Shown here piece after piece: positions 22,816 to 35,787 of a DNA stretch of 64,000 nucleotides (the stretch's first letter is position 1; the number at the start of each line of letters is the position of its first letter). Source of the DNA: Odontocerum albicorne (Eukaryota; Arthropoda; Insecta; Trichoptera; Odontoceridae); contig OX463859.1 of assembly GCA_949825065.1 (NCBI GenBank), positions 7,726,217 to 7,790,216 on the forward strand, written 5' to 3'. Position numbers and translations under genes: made by a program. The notes beneath the pieces were generated by a model. That model made no database searches. It was not told the origin of the DNA and was given only the letters and a program-made list of their open reading frames with translations.

Positions 22816-24102
22816 TTAGGTCCTTACATATGAAATTGGCGTTTTGCCGTACTGGCAACTTTGATCTCAAATATCTTCTCTTTGGTTAGGAATTCCAAAT
22901 TCAAATTTATACAGCTATTTACTCAAGTATTTGTGTTTCGAAAATTATAATTCATTTGTTTTTTCCTCAATTGTTTTTTTTCTTTGCGTCACTCAGTTTA
23001 CAAAATGGAAAACTTGAAATATCGCGTTATTTACGAGTACGAGTTCCACCGTGGCACCAGTGCTGCAGAAACGGCTCGAAGGATTAATGATGTGTATGGC
23101 GACGGTGCCGCAAAAGAAAACACAGTGCGTTTTTGGTTCCAACGTTTTCGTTCTGGAAATTTCGACCTGCAGAAGAAGCCCCGTGGACGGCCGGAGACCA
23201 AAGTTGATAATGAAGAATTGAAGGCTATTGTGGAAGCGGATCCATCGCAAACCACGTCCGAGTTAGCTGCAGGCTGCGGTGTTAGTGATAAAACTGTTTT
23301 AATCCACTTGAAGCAAATTGGGAAGGTGAAAAAGCTTGAAAGGTGGGTACCTCACGAATTGAGTGAAGCAAATCAACAAACGCGCGTTGACTGCTGCGTT
23401 GCATTACTCAACCGGCACAATAATGAAGGGATTTTGAATCGAATCATTACCTGTGATGAAAAGTGGATCCTGTATGATAATCGGAAGCGCTCATCGCAAT
23501 GGCTGAACCCTGCCGAACCAGCCAAACCATGCCCCAAGCGAAAATTGACTCCAAAAAAGTTACTTGTGAGCGTTTGGTGGACTAGTGCTGGTGTCGTTCA
23601 CTACAGCTTTCTTAAATCTGGCCAGACGATTACGGCAGATGTCTATTGTCAGCAACTGCAAACCATGATGGAAAAGCTAGCTGCTAAACAACCGAGGCTG
23701 GTTAATCGCTCTAGGCCACTGCTGCTTCATGATAACGCTAGACCACACACTGCACAACAGACGGCTACCAAATTAGAAGAGCTTCAATTGGAATGTCTAA
23801 GACATCCACCGTACTCTCCGGACCTTGCCCCGACAGATTACTATTTTTTTCGAAATTTGGATAACTTCTTGCAAGGGAAAAAATTCAACTCCGATGGGGC
23901 AGTCCAAACCGACTTCAAAGATTTTATTGATTCCCGTCCGAATGGTTTTTTTAGTAAAGGGATCGATGAACTACCTATGAGATGGCAAAAGTGCATAGAT
24001 AGCAATGGTACATACTTTGATTAAATAAATATATTATATTAAAAAAAAATCAACTTTATGTTCCTCCCAAACAAAACGCCAATTTCATATGTAAGGACCT
24101 AA
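22816..24102 (+). mobile_element. Intact mariner, copy A
   Basis: Identical 31-base inverted ends (starting TTAGGTCCTTACATATGAAA) flanked by TA at 22814-22815 and 24103-24104. Length 1287 bp, with one uninterrupted transposase gene. The perfect ends and open frame point to a recent insertion that may be autonomous. Copy B at 26835-28121 arose with the 4-kb duplication and is not an independent insertion. Confidence 0.95.
23005..24024 (+). CDS. Mariner transposase, intact (copy A)
   Basis: Binds the terminal repeats and cuts and pastes the element into TA sites. The first ATG in a good context is at 23005 (MENLKYRVIYEYEFHRG), giving 339 residues, the usual mariner length. Order: two N-terminal helix-turn-helix domains (about 1-110, with GRPETKVDNEELKAI between them), the linker WVPHELSE (about 115-122), the first catalytic Asp in TCDEKWILYDN (about 150), the second in LLHDNARPHTA (about 242), and YSPDLAPTD with the third. 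Exactly 34 residues separate the last two, giving DD34D. The sequence resembles the cecropia-type mariners to which the human SETMAR-related Hsmar1 belongs. All key residues are present. Confidence 0.95.
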   Translation: MENLKYRVIYEYEFHRGTSAAETARRINDVYGDGAAKENTVRFWFQRFRSGNFDLQKKPRGRPETKVDNEELKAIVEADPSQTTSELAAGCGVSDKTVLIHLKQIGKVKKLERWVPHELSEANQQTRVDCCVALLNRHNNEGILNRIITCDEKWILYDNRKRSSQWLNPAEPAKPCPKRKLTPKKLLVSVWWTSAGVVHYSFLKSGQTITADVYCQQLQTMMEKLAAKQPRLVNRSRPLLLHDNARPHTAQQTATKLEELQLECLRHPPYSPDLAPTDYYFFRNLDNFLQGKKFNSDGAVQTDFKDFIDSRPNGFFSKGIDELPMRWQKCIDSNGTYFD

Positions 24103-24549
24103 TATATTCATGTACCCCTGTCACAAGGCCGCGTGAACTGTGATGAGCTTCATGCGTAAATATATATGGATAGATAAGACGAGTGAAAATGTACCAAAGT
24201 CCAAAGAATCAAATACAGATGTATGAGAATAGTTAAAATGAAATCATCGAGACGAGACGAAATCGCAGTTAAAAAAACAGTTGGCTCAAGTTCAAAAAAT
24301 CTCTCACGCGACACTAACAATGCCAGACTATCACAATATGAAGGAATTTCCGCCGAATGTAATTTAAAATATTGAAACGAAAGAAATGAATTCTAATGAA
24401 ACAGTGGCTCTAATCCAAAAGAATTCCCAGTCGACTGGTTTCCCGAGACATTCTGACCGATGGTTATATTTCATCAAAGTGAGAATTCATGTTATTGAGG
24501 TGTCAATGAATTTTTATCAGTATCGTAACAATTTAACACATATCCCGAC

Positions 24550-24981
24550 TTGAATAAGTTAGAACGTGTATGGACAGACAACACCTCTAGGTCAGGCGAT
24601 GTTACCGTTTCAAATTTGATACATCAACCCTCAGTATGTCAACTAGAGCCGAAAGAATCACCCGAAAATAAGCTTGTCCTCTATAAAACATTTATTCGTC
24701 CTATCTTTGCCTATGCTGCCCCCATTTGGGATAGTATGAGCAACACGGATCACCTGAAGCTTCAACAAGTGCAGAATAATGTATTCAAGATCTCTTTCAA
24801 CACCCATCCTAGAACAAACCTCTCTCGACTTCATGCCGAACAGCGTAAAGAAACTCTCCAAAGTCAACAGAACCACAGCAATCCTCGAATCACTGCCGTG
24901 GGGACTTGCGAGAGTGTGTCCGATTTACATTTCCGTTATAAGCACAGGCTTCCGAAGAATCATCTGTTGCCTGACTAATCC
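24550..24981 (+). mobile_element. Jockey-like LINE 3' end (copy A)
   Basis: The open frame reads VLYKTFIRPIFAYAAPIWDS, then QVQNNVFKISFNTHPRTN and LSRLHAEQ, the C-terminal thumb region of jockey-type reverse transcriptases. The reading frame shifts after about LHAEQRK. It runs straight into the TTTA array, as expected if the array grew from the LINE tail. Confidence 0.8.
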
Positions 24982-24984
24982 AGT

Positions 24985-25544
<560 letters not shown>

Positions 25545-26834
25545 AAAACAGGCATTAAAATTACAGGGAAAAAAGACATTAAAAAAGAAGAAAAATTACC
25601 TTTGTGGGAGATCTAACCAAAATATATAATTATATATAAACACTACACATATACACTACACTCCACCTAAAGCCGAATGTGTTACTATTACATATCGAAA
25701 GATCTACAAAGGTTTCTGTGTAACTCGTTTTCCCTTAGTACATTTTCTACGAGTTTCTTATCAAATGAGTTTTTCTAAATATATGCAGATTGGGGGAAGT
25801 ATCTAATACTCGTATGTTATAATGGGCACAGCCACCTCCTTCAAATGCTCAAATAATTCCAAGATATAGCGTCCTAAACGAGAATATGCTCTCTAAACGG
25901 TCCTATATAAATTTTCTTTTTAGCATTATTATTGTAGGTCGAACGTGGTGGTCCAGGTGCGTCTCAGGCAGCTGTCCTATGAGCGGAGACTGGACGCGCA
26001 TGTTCCGGATGCGTCACGCCTGACATCTGTGTGTCTGTGCCTTTCATAGTGGTTCGTAGTCGCAGAATGAAGAACGCGTGTCGTTGTTCCAAAAATAATA
26101 AACCGTGATAACGTGAATTTGCGTAAATAAAAAGCTTGTGAATGACGGGATTCTTGACTATACTAATTTGTAGTATCCAAGGATCTTCGTGTAATGCACC
26201 TGTCACATGAACTTCATTCTCCTTTGTATCTATATGAGAGATAATGGATATTGTCCTTGTCTTTATCCAAGTGTCTTCTTACTGGGGATGCTTAGTTACA
26301 GATCATTAGAGAGTGGAAGACCTTTTCGGTTGGGTGTCCACTTTTTTGTTTGTTCAAGGGTACTTTAGTTAACCCACCTGTCCTGAACAGTCTTGGATAA
26401 TGTTCCGGATAATTATTTGAGACAACGCTCCCATAGATTGTTCTATCAACCTATAAGTCGAACCAACCTGCCTTTGGAATGCCTGTTGGTAGATCACACT
26501 TTTTAACCGTGTGTGTCCTCATATATGTTATGGTAGACGTGATGCATGTGTCGCTCAGCTCTTTCAGGAAAAATCTCTTAAATTTAGTGTAACACTTGAA
26601 ATAATACATTTTTTTATGTCATCTAACATGCTATACTTTGTCATTGTGTTTTAATGTAACATACACGTGCATACATTTTTACAATTCTTTTTATCAAATA
26701 AGTCTTAAAATGTTTATTGTTTTATTCATGTTTGTTTTGTACTTGTTATATTTGGTCCTTGTACAAATTAGGGAAACCTGTAATTTGCAAAGGATCTGAA
26801 TAAATAAATTAATCAGTGGAGTTAATCTTAAATA

Positions 26835-28121
26835 TTAGGTCCTTACATATGAAATTGGCGTTTTGCCGTACTGGCAACTTTGATCTCAAATATCTTCTCT
26901 TTGGTTAGGAATTCCAAATTCAAATTTATACAGCTATTTACTCAAGTATTTGTGTTTCGAAAATTATAATTCATTTGTTTTTTCCTCAATTGTTTTTTTT
27001 CTTTGCGTCACTCAGTTTACAAAATGGAAAACTTGAAATATCGCGTTATTTACGAGTACGAGTTCCACCGTGGCACCAGTGCTGCAGAAACGGCTCGAAG
27101 GATTAATGATGTGTATGGCGACGGTGCCGCAAAAGAAAACACAGTGCGTTTTTGGTTCCAACGTTTTCGTTCTGGAAATTTCGACCTGCAGAAGAAGCCC
27201 CGTGGACGGCCGGAGACCAAAGTTGATAATGAAGAATTGAAGGCTATTGTGGAAGCGGATCCATCGCAAACCACGTCCGAGTTAGCTGCAGGCTGCGGTG
27301 TTAGTGATAAAACTGTTTTAATCCACTTGAAGCAAATTGGGAAGGTGAAAAAGCTTGAAAGGTGGGTACCTCACGAATTGAGTGAAGCAAATCAACAAAC
27401 GCGCGTTGACTGCTGCGTTGCATTACTCAACCGGCACAATAATGAAGGGATTTTGAATCGAATCATTACCTGTGATGAAAAGTGGATCCTGTATGATAAT
27501 CGGAAGCGCTCATCGCAATGGCTGAACCCTGCCGAACCAGCCAAACCATGCCCCAAGCGAAAATTGACTCCAAAAAAGTTACTTGTGAGCGTTTGGTGGA
27601 CTAGTGCTGGTGTCGTTCACTACAGCTTTCTTAAATCTGGCCAGACGATTACGGCAGATGTCTATTGTCAGCAACTGCAAACCATGATGGAAAAGCTAGC
27701 TGCTAAACAACCGAGGCTGGTTAATCGCTCTAGGCCACTGCTGCTTCATGATAACGCTAGACCACACACTGCACAACAGACGGCTACCAAATTAGAAGAG
27801 CTTCAATTGGAATGTCTAAGACATCCACCGTACTCTCCGGACCTTGCCCCGACAGATTACTATTTTTTTCGAAATTTGGATAACTTCTTGCAAGGGAAAA
27901 AATTCAACTCCGATGGGGCAGTCCAAACCGACTTCAAAGATTTTATTGATTCCCGTCCGAATGGTTTTTTTAGTAAAGGGATCGATGAACTACCTATGAG
28001 ATGGCAAAAGTGCATAGATAGCAATGGTACATACTTTGATTAAATAAATATATTATATTAAAAAAAAATCAACTTTATGTTCCTCCCAAACAAAACGCCA
28101 ATTTCATATGTAAGGACCTAA
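26835..28121 (+). mobile_element. Intact mariner, copy B
   Basis: Same inverted ends and TA flanks as copy A, carried in by the segmental duplication. Confidence 0.95.
27024..28043 (+). CDS. Mariner transposase, intact (copy B)
   Basis: Encodes the same 339-residue DD34D transposase as 23005-24024, with no amino-acid change visible between the two. Start chosen at ATG 27024 by the same reasoning. Two intact, identical transposase genes side by side mean the duplication is very recent, or is an assembly artefact. Confidence 0.95.
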   Translation: MENLKYRVIYEYEFHRGTSAAETARRINDVYGDGAAKENTVRFWFQRFRSGNFDLQKKPRGRPETKVDNEELKAIVEADPSQTTSELAAGCGVSDKTVLIHLKQIGKVKKLERWVPHELSEANQQTRVDCCVALLNRHNNEGILNRIITCDEKWILYDNRKRSSQWLNPAEPAKPCPKRKLTPKKLLVSVWWTSAGVVHYSFLKSGQTITADVYCQQLQTMMEKLAAKQPRLVNRSRPLLLHDNARPHTAQQTATKLEELQLECLRHPPYSPDLAPTDYYFFRNLDNFLQGKKFNSDGAVQTDFKDFIDSRPNGFFSKGIDELPMRWQKCIDSNGTYFD

Positions 28122-28564
28122 TATATTCATGTACCCCTGTCACAAGGCCGCGTGAACTGTGATGAGCTTCATGCGTAAATATATATGGATAGATAAGACG
28201 AGTGAAAATGTACCAAAGTCCAAAGAATCAAATACAGATGTATGAGAATAGTTAAAATGAAATCATCGAGACGAGACGAAATCGCAGTTAAAAAAACAGT
28301 TGGCTCAAGTTCAAAAAATCTCTCACGCGACACTAACAATGCCAGACTATCACAATATGAAGGAATTTCCGCCGAATGTAATTTAAAATATTGAAACGAA
28401 ATGAATTCTAATGAAACAGTGGCTCTAATCCAAAAGAATTCCCAGTCGACTGGTTTCCCGAGACATTCTGACCGATGGTTATATTTCATCAAAGTGAGAA
28501 TTCATGTTATTGAGGTGTCAATGAATTTTTATCAGTATCGTAACAATTTAACACATATCCCGAC

Positions 28565-28996
28565 TTGAATAAGTTAGAACGTGTATGGACAGACAACACC
28601 TCTAGGTCAGGCGATGTTACCGTTTCAAATTTGATACATCAACCCTCAGTATGTCAACTAGAGCCGAAAGAATCACCCGAAAATAAGCTTGTCCTCTATA
28701 AAACATTTATTCGTCCTATCTTTGCCTATGCTGCCCCCATTTGGGATAGTATGAGCAACACGGATCACCTGAAGCTTCAACAAGTGCAGAATAATGTATT
28801 CAAGATCTCTTTCAACACCCATCCTAGAACAAACCTCTCTCGACTTCATGCCGAACAGCGTAAAGAAACTCTCCAAAGTCAACAGAACCACAGCAATCCT
28901 CGAATCACTGCCGTGGGGACTTGCGAGAGTGTGTCCGATTTACATTTCCGTTATAAGCACAGGCTTCCGAAGAATCATCTGTTGCCTGACTAATCC
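28565..28996 (+). mobile_element. Jockey-like LINE 3' end (copy B)
   Basis: Duplicate of 24550-24981, same frame and same frameshift, offset by 4015 because of the 4-base indel upstream. Confidence 0.8.
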
Positions 28997-28999
28997 AGT

Positions 29000-29574
<575 letters not shown>

Positions 29575-29689
29575 CAAAACAGGCATTAAAATTACAGGGA
29601 AAAAAGACATTAAAAAAGAAGAAAAATTACGGGGAAAATTTTTTTTTTTTTTAATTATATAAAATAAAAAATAATGCATATGTATACAA

Positions 29690-30245
29690 ACGAGTATTTA
29701 CACACAAACGTATGTAACATATATATTCAGTCACTTAAGTATGTTGATGAGTGCTTTCTAACGCGCTTAATCTAAGAAGAAAATTTACTTTTGCTTTTGG
29801 TAATGTGATATGAAATATGTCAATATCCGAAGCAGTCCCATTAAGAAGAGTTAAGGCCCTTCCAACAGGCATAGCGGCTGGAAGACCCGTTCTTGCGTAT
29901 GTTATTGAGAACAGTTCCTGCTGGCGCAGTCTAGTGTAATTGTTAGGAACATTTAACGCTAATCTTTGTAGTAATGCTGGACAGCTCACAACTCCTCGAA
30001 TGAGTTTGACAACGTATACCAAGAGACGCAGATCTCTTCTTACGCTCAAGGAGTTATACCCGAGCATGCCCAGCAGAAACTGCGTAGGATATAGCCACGG
30101 ATAGACACCAAACTCACTCATGTAGAGATATCGTAGATATTTTTTTTGTACTTTCTCCACCATGAGCGAGTTCTGCGCCCCCACCGGGCTCCAAATGCAA
30201 GCATTGCATTCTAGTTTGCTACGGATCATTGTCTGACTAGTCCAC
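29690..30245 (-). mobile_element. LINE reverse-transcriptase C-terminal fragment
   Basis: The minus-strand frame 29735-30229 is open for 164 codons and contains RSKLECNACIWSPVGAQNS and VQKKYLRYLY, followed by a long hydrophobic C-terminus. This is the usual end of jockey/R1-type RTs (SKLEY.S.IW.P). The frame ends with a stop at 29735. The 5' side is cut off at about 30245, so this is a truncated insertion. It is different from the LINE in the duplicated unit. Confidence 0.75.
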
Positions 30246-30724
30246 CTACAGAACTACCCTGACAGGAAAATAGCGCGATTGTATGTATACATGTATGCAT
30301 CTTGATAAAGAATATTGTAAAAAAGGGGTAAATATTCTTAGTATGAGCCAAATTTAAGTTTCAAAGTATTTTTAGCTGGGAACCAAAATATTCCAGAGTT
30401 ACACCCGTGTTATGGTCGTAGTTTATACTTTGGTTGATAATATTTCATTGGTACTGACAATGCAAGAGTGTGTGTCAGTTCATTCTTATCACTTGGAAAG
30501 TTTCCAATAGAACCACGCGTTGTATCCATCCAGTTTGTGTGCCGATTGAAAGTTTTTTTTTATTTTGTAGAAGAAACCAACACACCTGTTGTAAGAATGA
30601 TAGACTTCAGTAATTCAGAGTATGTAGAGAAGTTATTTGTGATATTCAGTCGACGACATCATGAGACATTAAACGTTTACATTAACATCAATTCACTTAT
30701 TTTGGTGTTTATTTTTCTCGTATT

Positions 30725-31165
30725 CGCAATATTCAAGTACGGCACGAAGACTTGGACTCTGAGAGCAAGCGAGAGACGTAGAATATATGCATTTGAAATA
30801 TGGTGCTGAAGTAGCATGTTACTAATTCAATGGACAGCAAGGTGAACTAACGCATCCATTCTCGAAGAACCAATAACCACCGACAGATTGTCGACAATAT
30901 GCCTACGGTGAGTCAAGTGGCCATGGAGACAGTTTGGAGAAACTTGTGGCTACTGGAAGCATGGAAGAACGACGAACAAGAGGAAGAATCCCAATGCGTT
31001 GGACTGACTAAGTGAGAAACACAACTGGACTACCCTTAACAACTGCTCTTCAAACCGCGGAGTGCAGAGATGGATGCACAGAAGTCATCAGAGGCTATCA
31101 TAGAAGTCACGATGCTATCATAGAGGCTATCATAGAAGTCACAAGATACACAACAGGATGATGAG
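30725..31165 (+). mobile_element. LINE RT C-terminal remnant
   Basis: Reads YGTKTWTLRASERRRIYAFE then, after frameshifts and stops, a 'KRKNPNALD' block (from RGRSPMRWTD-like) and 'TTALQTAE'-like residues. Contains a later small duplication of 'gaggctatcatagaagtcac' at 31089-31142. Confidence 0.7.
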
Positions 31166-31309
31166 TAACCAAAACCACTTCAAGAGCGCTTCCGTTATTA
31201 CTTAACCTCTCTAAAAAAATAAAAGCTTCCAAAGTGTATTCTTCCAGGTCAAGAATACTTCGTGTAAATAGAAAAAATTACGATCTTCATGGCATGCTTG
31301 GTAAAACAC

Positions 31310-31770
31310 GTGTCATCTAACACGGGGCAGGCAGAAAGAACAGATCTCCAAACTTTCTATTCAAGCACACAATTTTCGCCTACTCCACATTCATATATCT
31401 CATCATGCACAATCTTCCATTATTCATTTTCTTCGGTCTACCTCTTCCACGCGCACCTTTTACTTCAGACTTGTATATTTGCTTAGACATTATTTTATCA
31501 CTCATTCTCTCCACATGTCCAAATCATCTTAAAGCTCCTTTCTTCATCTTACTTAAAACATCCATTTTATCCATGGATTCATTTCTGATGTCTTCATTCC
31601 GCCTTCTTTCAAACATCGACACAATTTTTCCTTAGTACACGCATCTCCACAGCATTAATCTTACACTTATCCTTCTGTCAAGTCCAAGTTTTCCTTCCAT
31701 ACGTCAAGATGGGCCCGAACACTCTATTATGTATTTTCATTTTTGGTACTATTAATTTTGCATGGTTTTT
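31310..31770 (-). mobile_element. LINE family X remnant
   Basis: The complement carries the 'catgtggagagaatgag' block (GHVERM) and the 'cgtctttc'-type RT blocks in X order, heavily mutated. Confidence 0.6.
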
Positions 31771-31779
31771 GCATATAAT

Positions 31780-32638
31780 ATAATATAATATAAAGTGCTC
31801 CGTTTACCTTGTTCCATGTCGCTACCCTTCTTTCAATGTCTTTTTTCAATCTTTCAAGATGTTATCAGCTGTTATATTTTGTTAAAAAAAGGGGGTGAGC
31901 TGGTCGACATGATTGGAACCCTTTCGTAAATCCGAAACAAAAATCATGCACAATTTCTTGATAAGAAGTAATGTCGTTATATGTACTCGTAGTTGGTACC
32001 AAAGAGAAAAAAAATCGTAAAATAGCGGCTGTCTGAAAAAAAAATTCAATTTTTTACCCTTTTTTTCAAATTTTTTAAAAATATAAAAAAAATAGTTTTG
32101 AATTTTCCACGGTAGGGACGATATAAAACATTTATCAAAGTTTCATACCAAATTTGAAGGCAATTCGATAGAACTCGTGATTTTATTTCGACCAGGTCGA
32201 AAAGAGTCATTTTGGTGCGGCGTAATTGCTGCCTCATTTATAGTTATAACTTCGTAAATATTGAGAATTTTAAAATTTCCTTTTGAGAACATATTTTAAA
32301 GGTCTAAACTTTAAGAATAAGCAAAAAACAAAAAGAAACGATTTTTTCAAATTTCTAGAGTAGAATACTCCTTTAAGAGATTTCCAGGTCCTCGAAAGTA
32401 GTTCAGAGCCAGATGGTAATGTTTATACAGGCAAATTAAACCTGATAATAATGTATCTACTTGCTCTTTTATTTTATGTAAAGTTTTCCACTTGATGTTA
32501 TTTACAGCAATTGAGAAGAATTTGGGTTTGACACCAGACAGTAATTATTATTAACCACGTACTCGTTTGAAAACATATTCTTTGTCTAATTTCAATTGTC
32601 TTTCATCTATGATTTTTTCGCGCTCTATATATTGCTAC
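31780..32638. other. AT-rich stretch, no gene recognised
   Basis: A short minus-strand frame at 32046-32237 shows no recognisable domain. The string 'tttcataccaaatttgaagg' near 32145 has the look of an old repeat, but no second copy was seen here. Confidence 0.35.
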
Positions 32639-32639
32639 C

Positions 32640-32791
32640 GTACATTACCCACCGACTGTCAAATCATAAAATTAGAATAGTTGTGCGCATTTCCCGTAAA
32701 AATAGTTTGAGGATATTACGAGTGTACGCGCATTTAACGATAGTTTTCGTGAATTTAGGAGAAAATTCAAATTTTCTGACGGGTAATGCAC
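32640..32791. mobile_element. Small MITE with TACATTACCC-type ends
   Basis: The left end reads GTACATTACCCACCG and the right end is the complement of GTGCATTACCCGTCAG, 152 bp apart. The outermost bases match those of the foldback MITEs at 15.1 and 40.9 kb, but the inside differs. Confidence 0.5.
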
Positions 32792-33124
32792 TTTTTTACT
32801 GGAACATATTGAATTTTAGTAATATGGTGTATTTATGTAATCAAACAACATAATGTTGACTGTACTTACGTCCGTTTATAACGACAGGTTTCATACGATG
32901 GCAAATATTATATTTATTAAGAAAATATGACTTTATTGTTGAACAGTAAAATATAAATATAAGAGCGAAAAATCAGTTTATAGTGTTGTAATTCGTTTTA
33001 TCAAACACTGTTTATTCCACTTTTTGTAACGGTATAACCGTACTGGTTTCAAGGCTTTCACCTCATCTTCAGGGGAGCACAAACAAGACTGAATTATATT
33101 CGAACTGGTACCGATACACACGCT

Positions 33125-33420
33125 TCAATGGTTGTGGACATTCGGGTTGGGGACTGAGGGCTGAGGGAGGCATTGGACGATCTCGCTCAGCAGCGGAGAG
33201 ATTTTTGGGATATATATGTTTACCAGATGTTCGCCTCGGTGTACTGACTTAGAAATTTCTAGGGCCTCTAATCTGTCAAATTTGTTTACGTTACTACTGA
33301 TATGTAAGAATTTGGCATTATCGATAGAAAAAGTATGGTTTTCACGGTGACAATGATTAGCCATTTCAGAATAAATTAGAAGATTTGTTAAGGCGGATTT
33401 GTGATACGAGTATAATATAG
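33125..33420 (-). mobile_element. Penelope-like element, GIY-YIG endonuclease remnant
   Basis: The minus-strand frame reads HKSALTNLLIYSEMANHCHR, ENHTFSIDNAKFLH, then DRLEALEIS. The spacing of 'H...SA...H', 'HTFSIDN' and 'LEALEI' matches the C-terminal GIY-YIG endonuclease of Penelope-like retroelements. The catalytic GIY and YIG residues lie upstream and are missing, so this is a short 3' fragment. Confidence 0.6.
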
Positions 33421-33640
33421 TTTATATAGTGAGTGATTCTTTCAACATTTATAATATTAACACTCAATTATTAGATTCACATAACACTCTCACTCACTTT
33501 AAAATGTAACAATGTAGATAAACGAATTTAATCCATAATAGTTTATATAAAATGTTCTGTTAGTAAGATACTCGTATATACTCTGTTCTGAGTTTAATTT
33601 AAAGTATTACAGACTTATTATTAGGCATCAAAATGATAAG

Positions 33641-33808
33641 ATGGCTGCAAAACGAACGGCAGATACCAAAAGGAAAAGACGATCACAACGAGCAAGCGAG
33701 TCTCCAAAGAAACAGCAACACGACAAAAACATGAAGTGGCACAAAGCATACACAGTCGTATTAAAAAAAACTTTTCTTCCGTCATTATTGATGGATAGTG
33801 TATTTTAA
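33641..33808 (+). CDS. Possible small basic ORF, 55 residues
   Basis: ATG at 33641 starts a frame whose first half is very basic (AAKRTADTKRKRRSQR) like a nuclear-localisation or RNA-binding tail. It ends at TAA 33806-33808. There is no splice, promoter or homology support, so it may be chance. It is kept because its composition is unusual for this AT-rich DNA. Confidence 0.15.
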   Translation: MAAKRTADTKRKRRSQRASESPKKQQHDKNMKWHKAYTVVLKKTFLPSLLMDSVF

Positions 33809-34132
33809 CAGTAAACTTGACTGGCTCAGAACGAGAAGTGTTTTTATATATTGTTGTTTTGCTTAAGAACTACCTATATTTTTATGAAATAAATGTAAAT
33901 TATAAAGCAAGTGAAATATATGTTATCTTTTCTATATGTTGTCTTTTCATGAAGTATTTTTCTACACGCAATATTGAATGAGAAACGGTTATCTGCGCGA
34001 CGGTTGCCGCGATTATTGAAAGGACATTGCAATAGCGATATGTAATCGCCATCCGAATTCCTTTTTGCGTCAATTCGTGATTATAGATGAAACATGAATC
34101 AATCACTACATACCGGAGTTCAAATACCAGTC

Positions 34133-34665
34133 AAAACAATTGCGAAAATACGCCGAAAAAGGCGAACACCGTTTTATCGTCTGGAAAAGTGATAGCCACT
34201 GTTTTTTTTGGGATTTCTAATGAATAATCATGACTGCCTTTTTGAAAAAGGGGAAAAAATAACGGGAGCTTATTATGCAACATTATTGGACCGTTTTGAA
34301 TGATGAATCGAAGGAAAAACGGACAAGATTTGTCGCAAAAAAGTATTCTTCCACTAGGACAACGCGCCGCATCACAAATCGACCGTCGCAATATCAAAAT
34401 TGCATGAATTGGGCTTTGAATTGTCTCCTCGTCCACCATATTCCCCTGATGTGGCCCTATGCGATTTATTCCTGTACCGAAATTATAAAAATGAGTAGTT
34501 TGCAGAAGTTGACAAAACCTATTTTTCAAACGATCTGAAAATATTTGAAATCGCTGGACTAAGTGTGTATGTACGAGTACCCCTCAAAGGAAACGAAAAA
34601 TAAAATATTTTTTTCCAAAAAAAAATTACTTGCATTTTTATCAATTTTTCAATCCACCCTCGCAG
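34133..34665 (+). pseudogene. Old mariner 3' half
   Basis: Degenerate transposase text in shifting frames: KVIATVFWDF, AYYATLLD, then 'SSSTIFP' and a 'CGPMRF' block (from PPYSPDVAPCDF), ending at a RWTKCV-like site. The DNA end reads 'caatccaccctcg', complementary to mariner ends that begin CGAGGGTGG, so this is an old relative of the element at 947-2251. The 5' half is missing. A TACGAGTA octamer lies at 34572. Confidence 0.7.
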
Positions 34666-34780
34666 TTTGGTAAATGTTGCATACATAGCATACTTCAAGA
34701 AGCACCATTATTACTTTCTAATTGTTTTGTATGGTGTGGTGCAGGGAATACTAAAAAAGTTGAGCTCTTCTGAACTCGAG

Positions 34781-34814
34781 TATAAAAGGGGACCAACGCC
34801 TCGACATGTCAGTT
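34781..34814 (+). promoter_or_regulatory. TATA-Inr core promoter
   Basis: TATAAAAGGGG at 34781 is followed by the arthropod initiator TCAGTT at 34809. The A of TCA lies 30 bases from the first T of the TATA box, the canonical spacing. The transcript driven is unknown. No long open frame follows, so it could be the promoter of a solo LTR (roughly 34690-35240). Confidence 0.6.
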
Positions 34815-34819
34815 GACGG

Positions 34820-35715
34820 CAAAACAGACAGCCACGCGCACGCGCATTGCTCCTCCAGCGCGCGCAGGACTCATGCATACATCACTACTGATAATATTTG
34901 ACTAGCATACTAATTTAAATTTTAAAGTTATAGTAAACAGTCCTACTTTTTCGAAATGGCTGTGACAACATTGACAGTTGATTTAGTTAAATTTTTCAAA
35001 ATAATTACTCTAGACATAATTATCTGACTTTTAATCTTGATCCACTTTCAGAGTCTGAAATTAAATATGAATTCATCATGAGCTATATTCATAACATCGA
35101 CACCTGAATTTCTGGACTTCGCAACCGGAAATTTCAGTTATCTTAGTCATCGTGAATTCCTTTGTCTCTCCAACATCTAACGACCAGATCCATCCAAATA
35201 TACATCTGTACAGTTGACAGTTTAAATTAATAAATTTTGTTAATATATTTCCACTTATCTTTAATTCTCTTTTTTACTGCTGTTCTGTGTATGTATATTA
35301 TTTTATTGTCTTCTAATTTATTTCTCTGTTTTGGCATAATTTGGACTCATTTTTCTTTTTCATTTCGTTGTCAGTTAATCTAGGCTCGTGTGTGTACTTT
35401 TTAGCAATGTTTGTACATATTTATTGTGCTTATAATTGTAAAAAATACACATTTGCTATCATTATTTTTTTAAATATAATTTACATGTACAAGGGCAGCG
35501 TTGAAAAAACAAGGGCAGCGTTGAAAAAACATCTGACGTCCTCATGGTCAGTCTCACATGCTATAGGTAGGAGTATATCTCAATTGTGGGGATGTTATGA
35601 CACGAGACCAGACCTTATTATTCCAGCTACTTTGCTATCAATAAAATTATCATTTATTTATTATTTACATTAACATACACATGCCAGATACTGTTTTAAC
35701 GATTTAATAATATTT
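34820..35715. other. Stretch downstream of the core promoter, no gene recognised
   Basis: No coding frame with recognisable features. 35495-35530 holds a 22-base direct repeat 'acaagggcagcgttgaaaa' (twice). Confidence 0.35.
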
Positions 35716-35718
35716 TCA

Positions 35719-35787
35719 GAGGCGACTTCCGCGGCCTGGTTAGTAAGAATCTTGTCTTTCGCCCGGGGATTTTGGGTTTGACTCCCA
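35719..35787 (+). mobile_element. SINE-B head fragment
   Basis: Reads 'gcggcctggttagtaagaa' (A-box region) and 'ttgggtttgactccc' (B-box region), parallel to 51783-51840. The tail is missing. Confidence 0.65.

Noticed and set aside
23032..23039. TACGAGTA inside the intact transposase gene (and at 27051)
   Set aside because: Coding (Tyr-Glu-Tyr) and part of the conserved protein, so not counted among the possible excision footprints.
32046..32237. 63-codon minus-strand frame
   Set aside because: Lys/Phe-rich low-complexity product from AT-rich DNA, no start context and no second copy.
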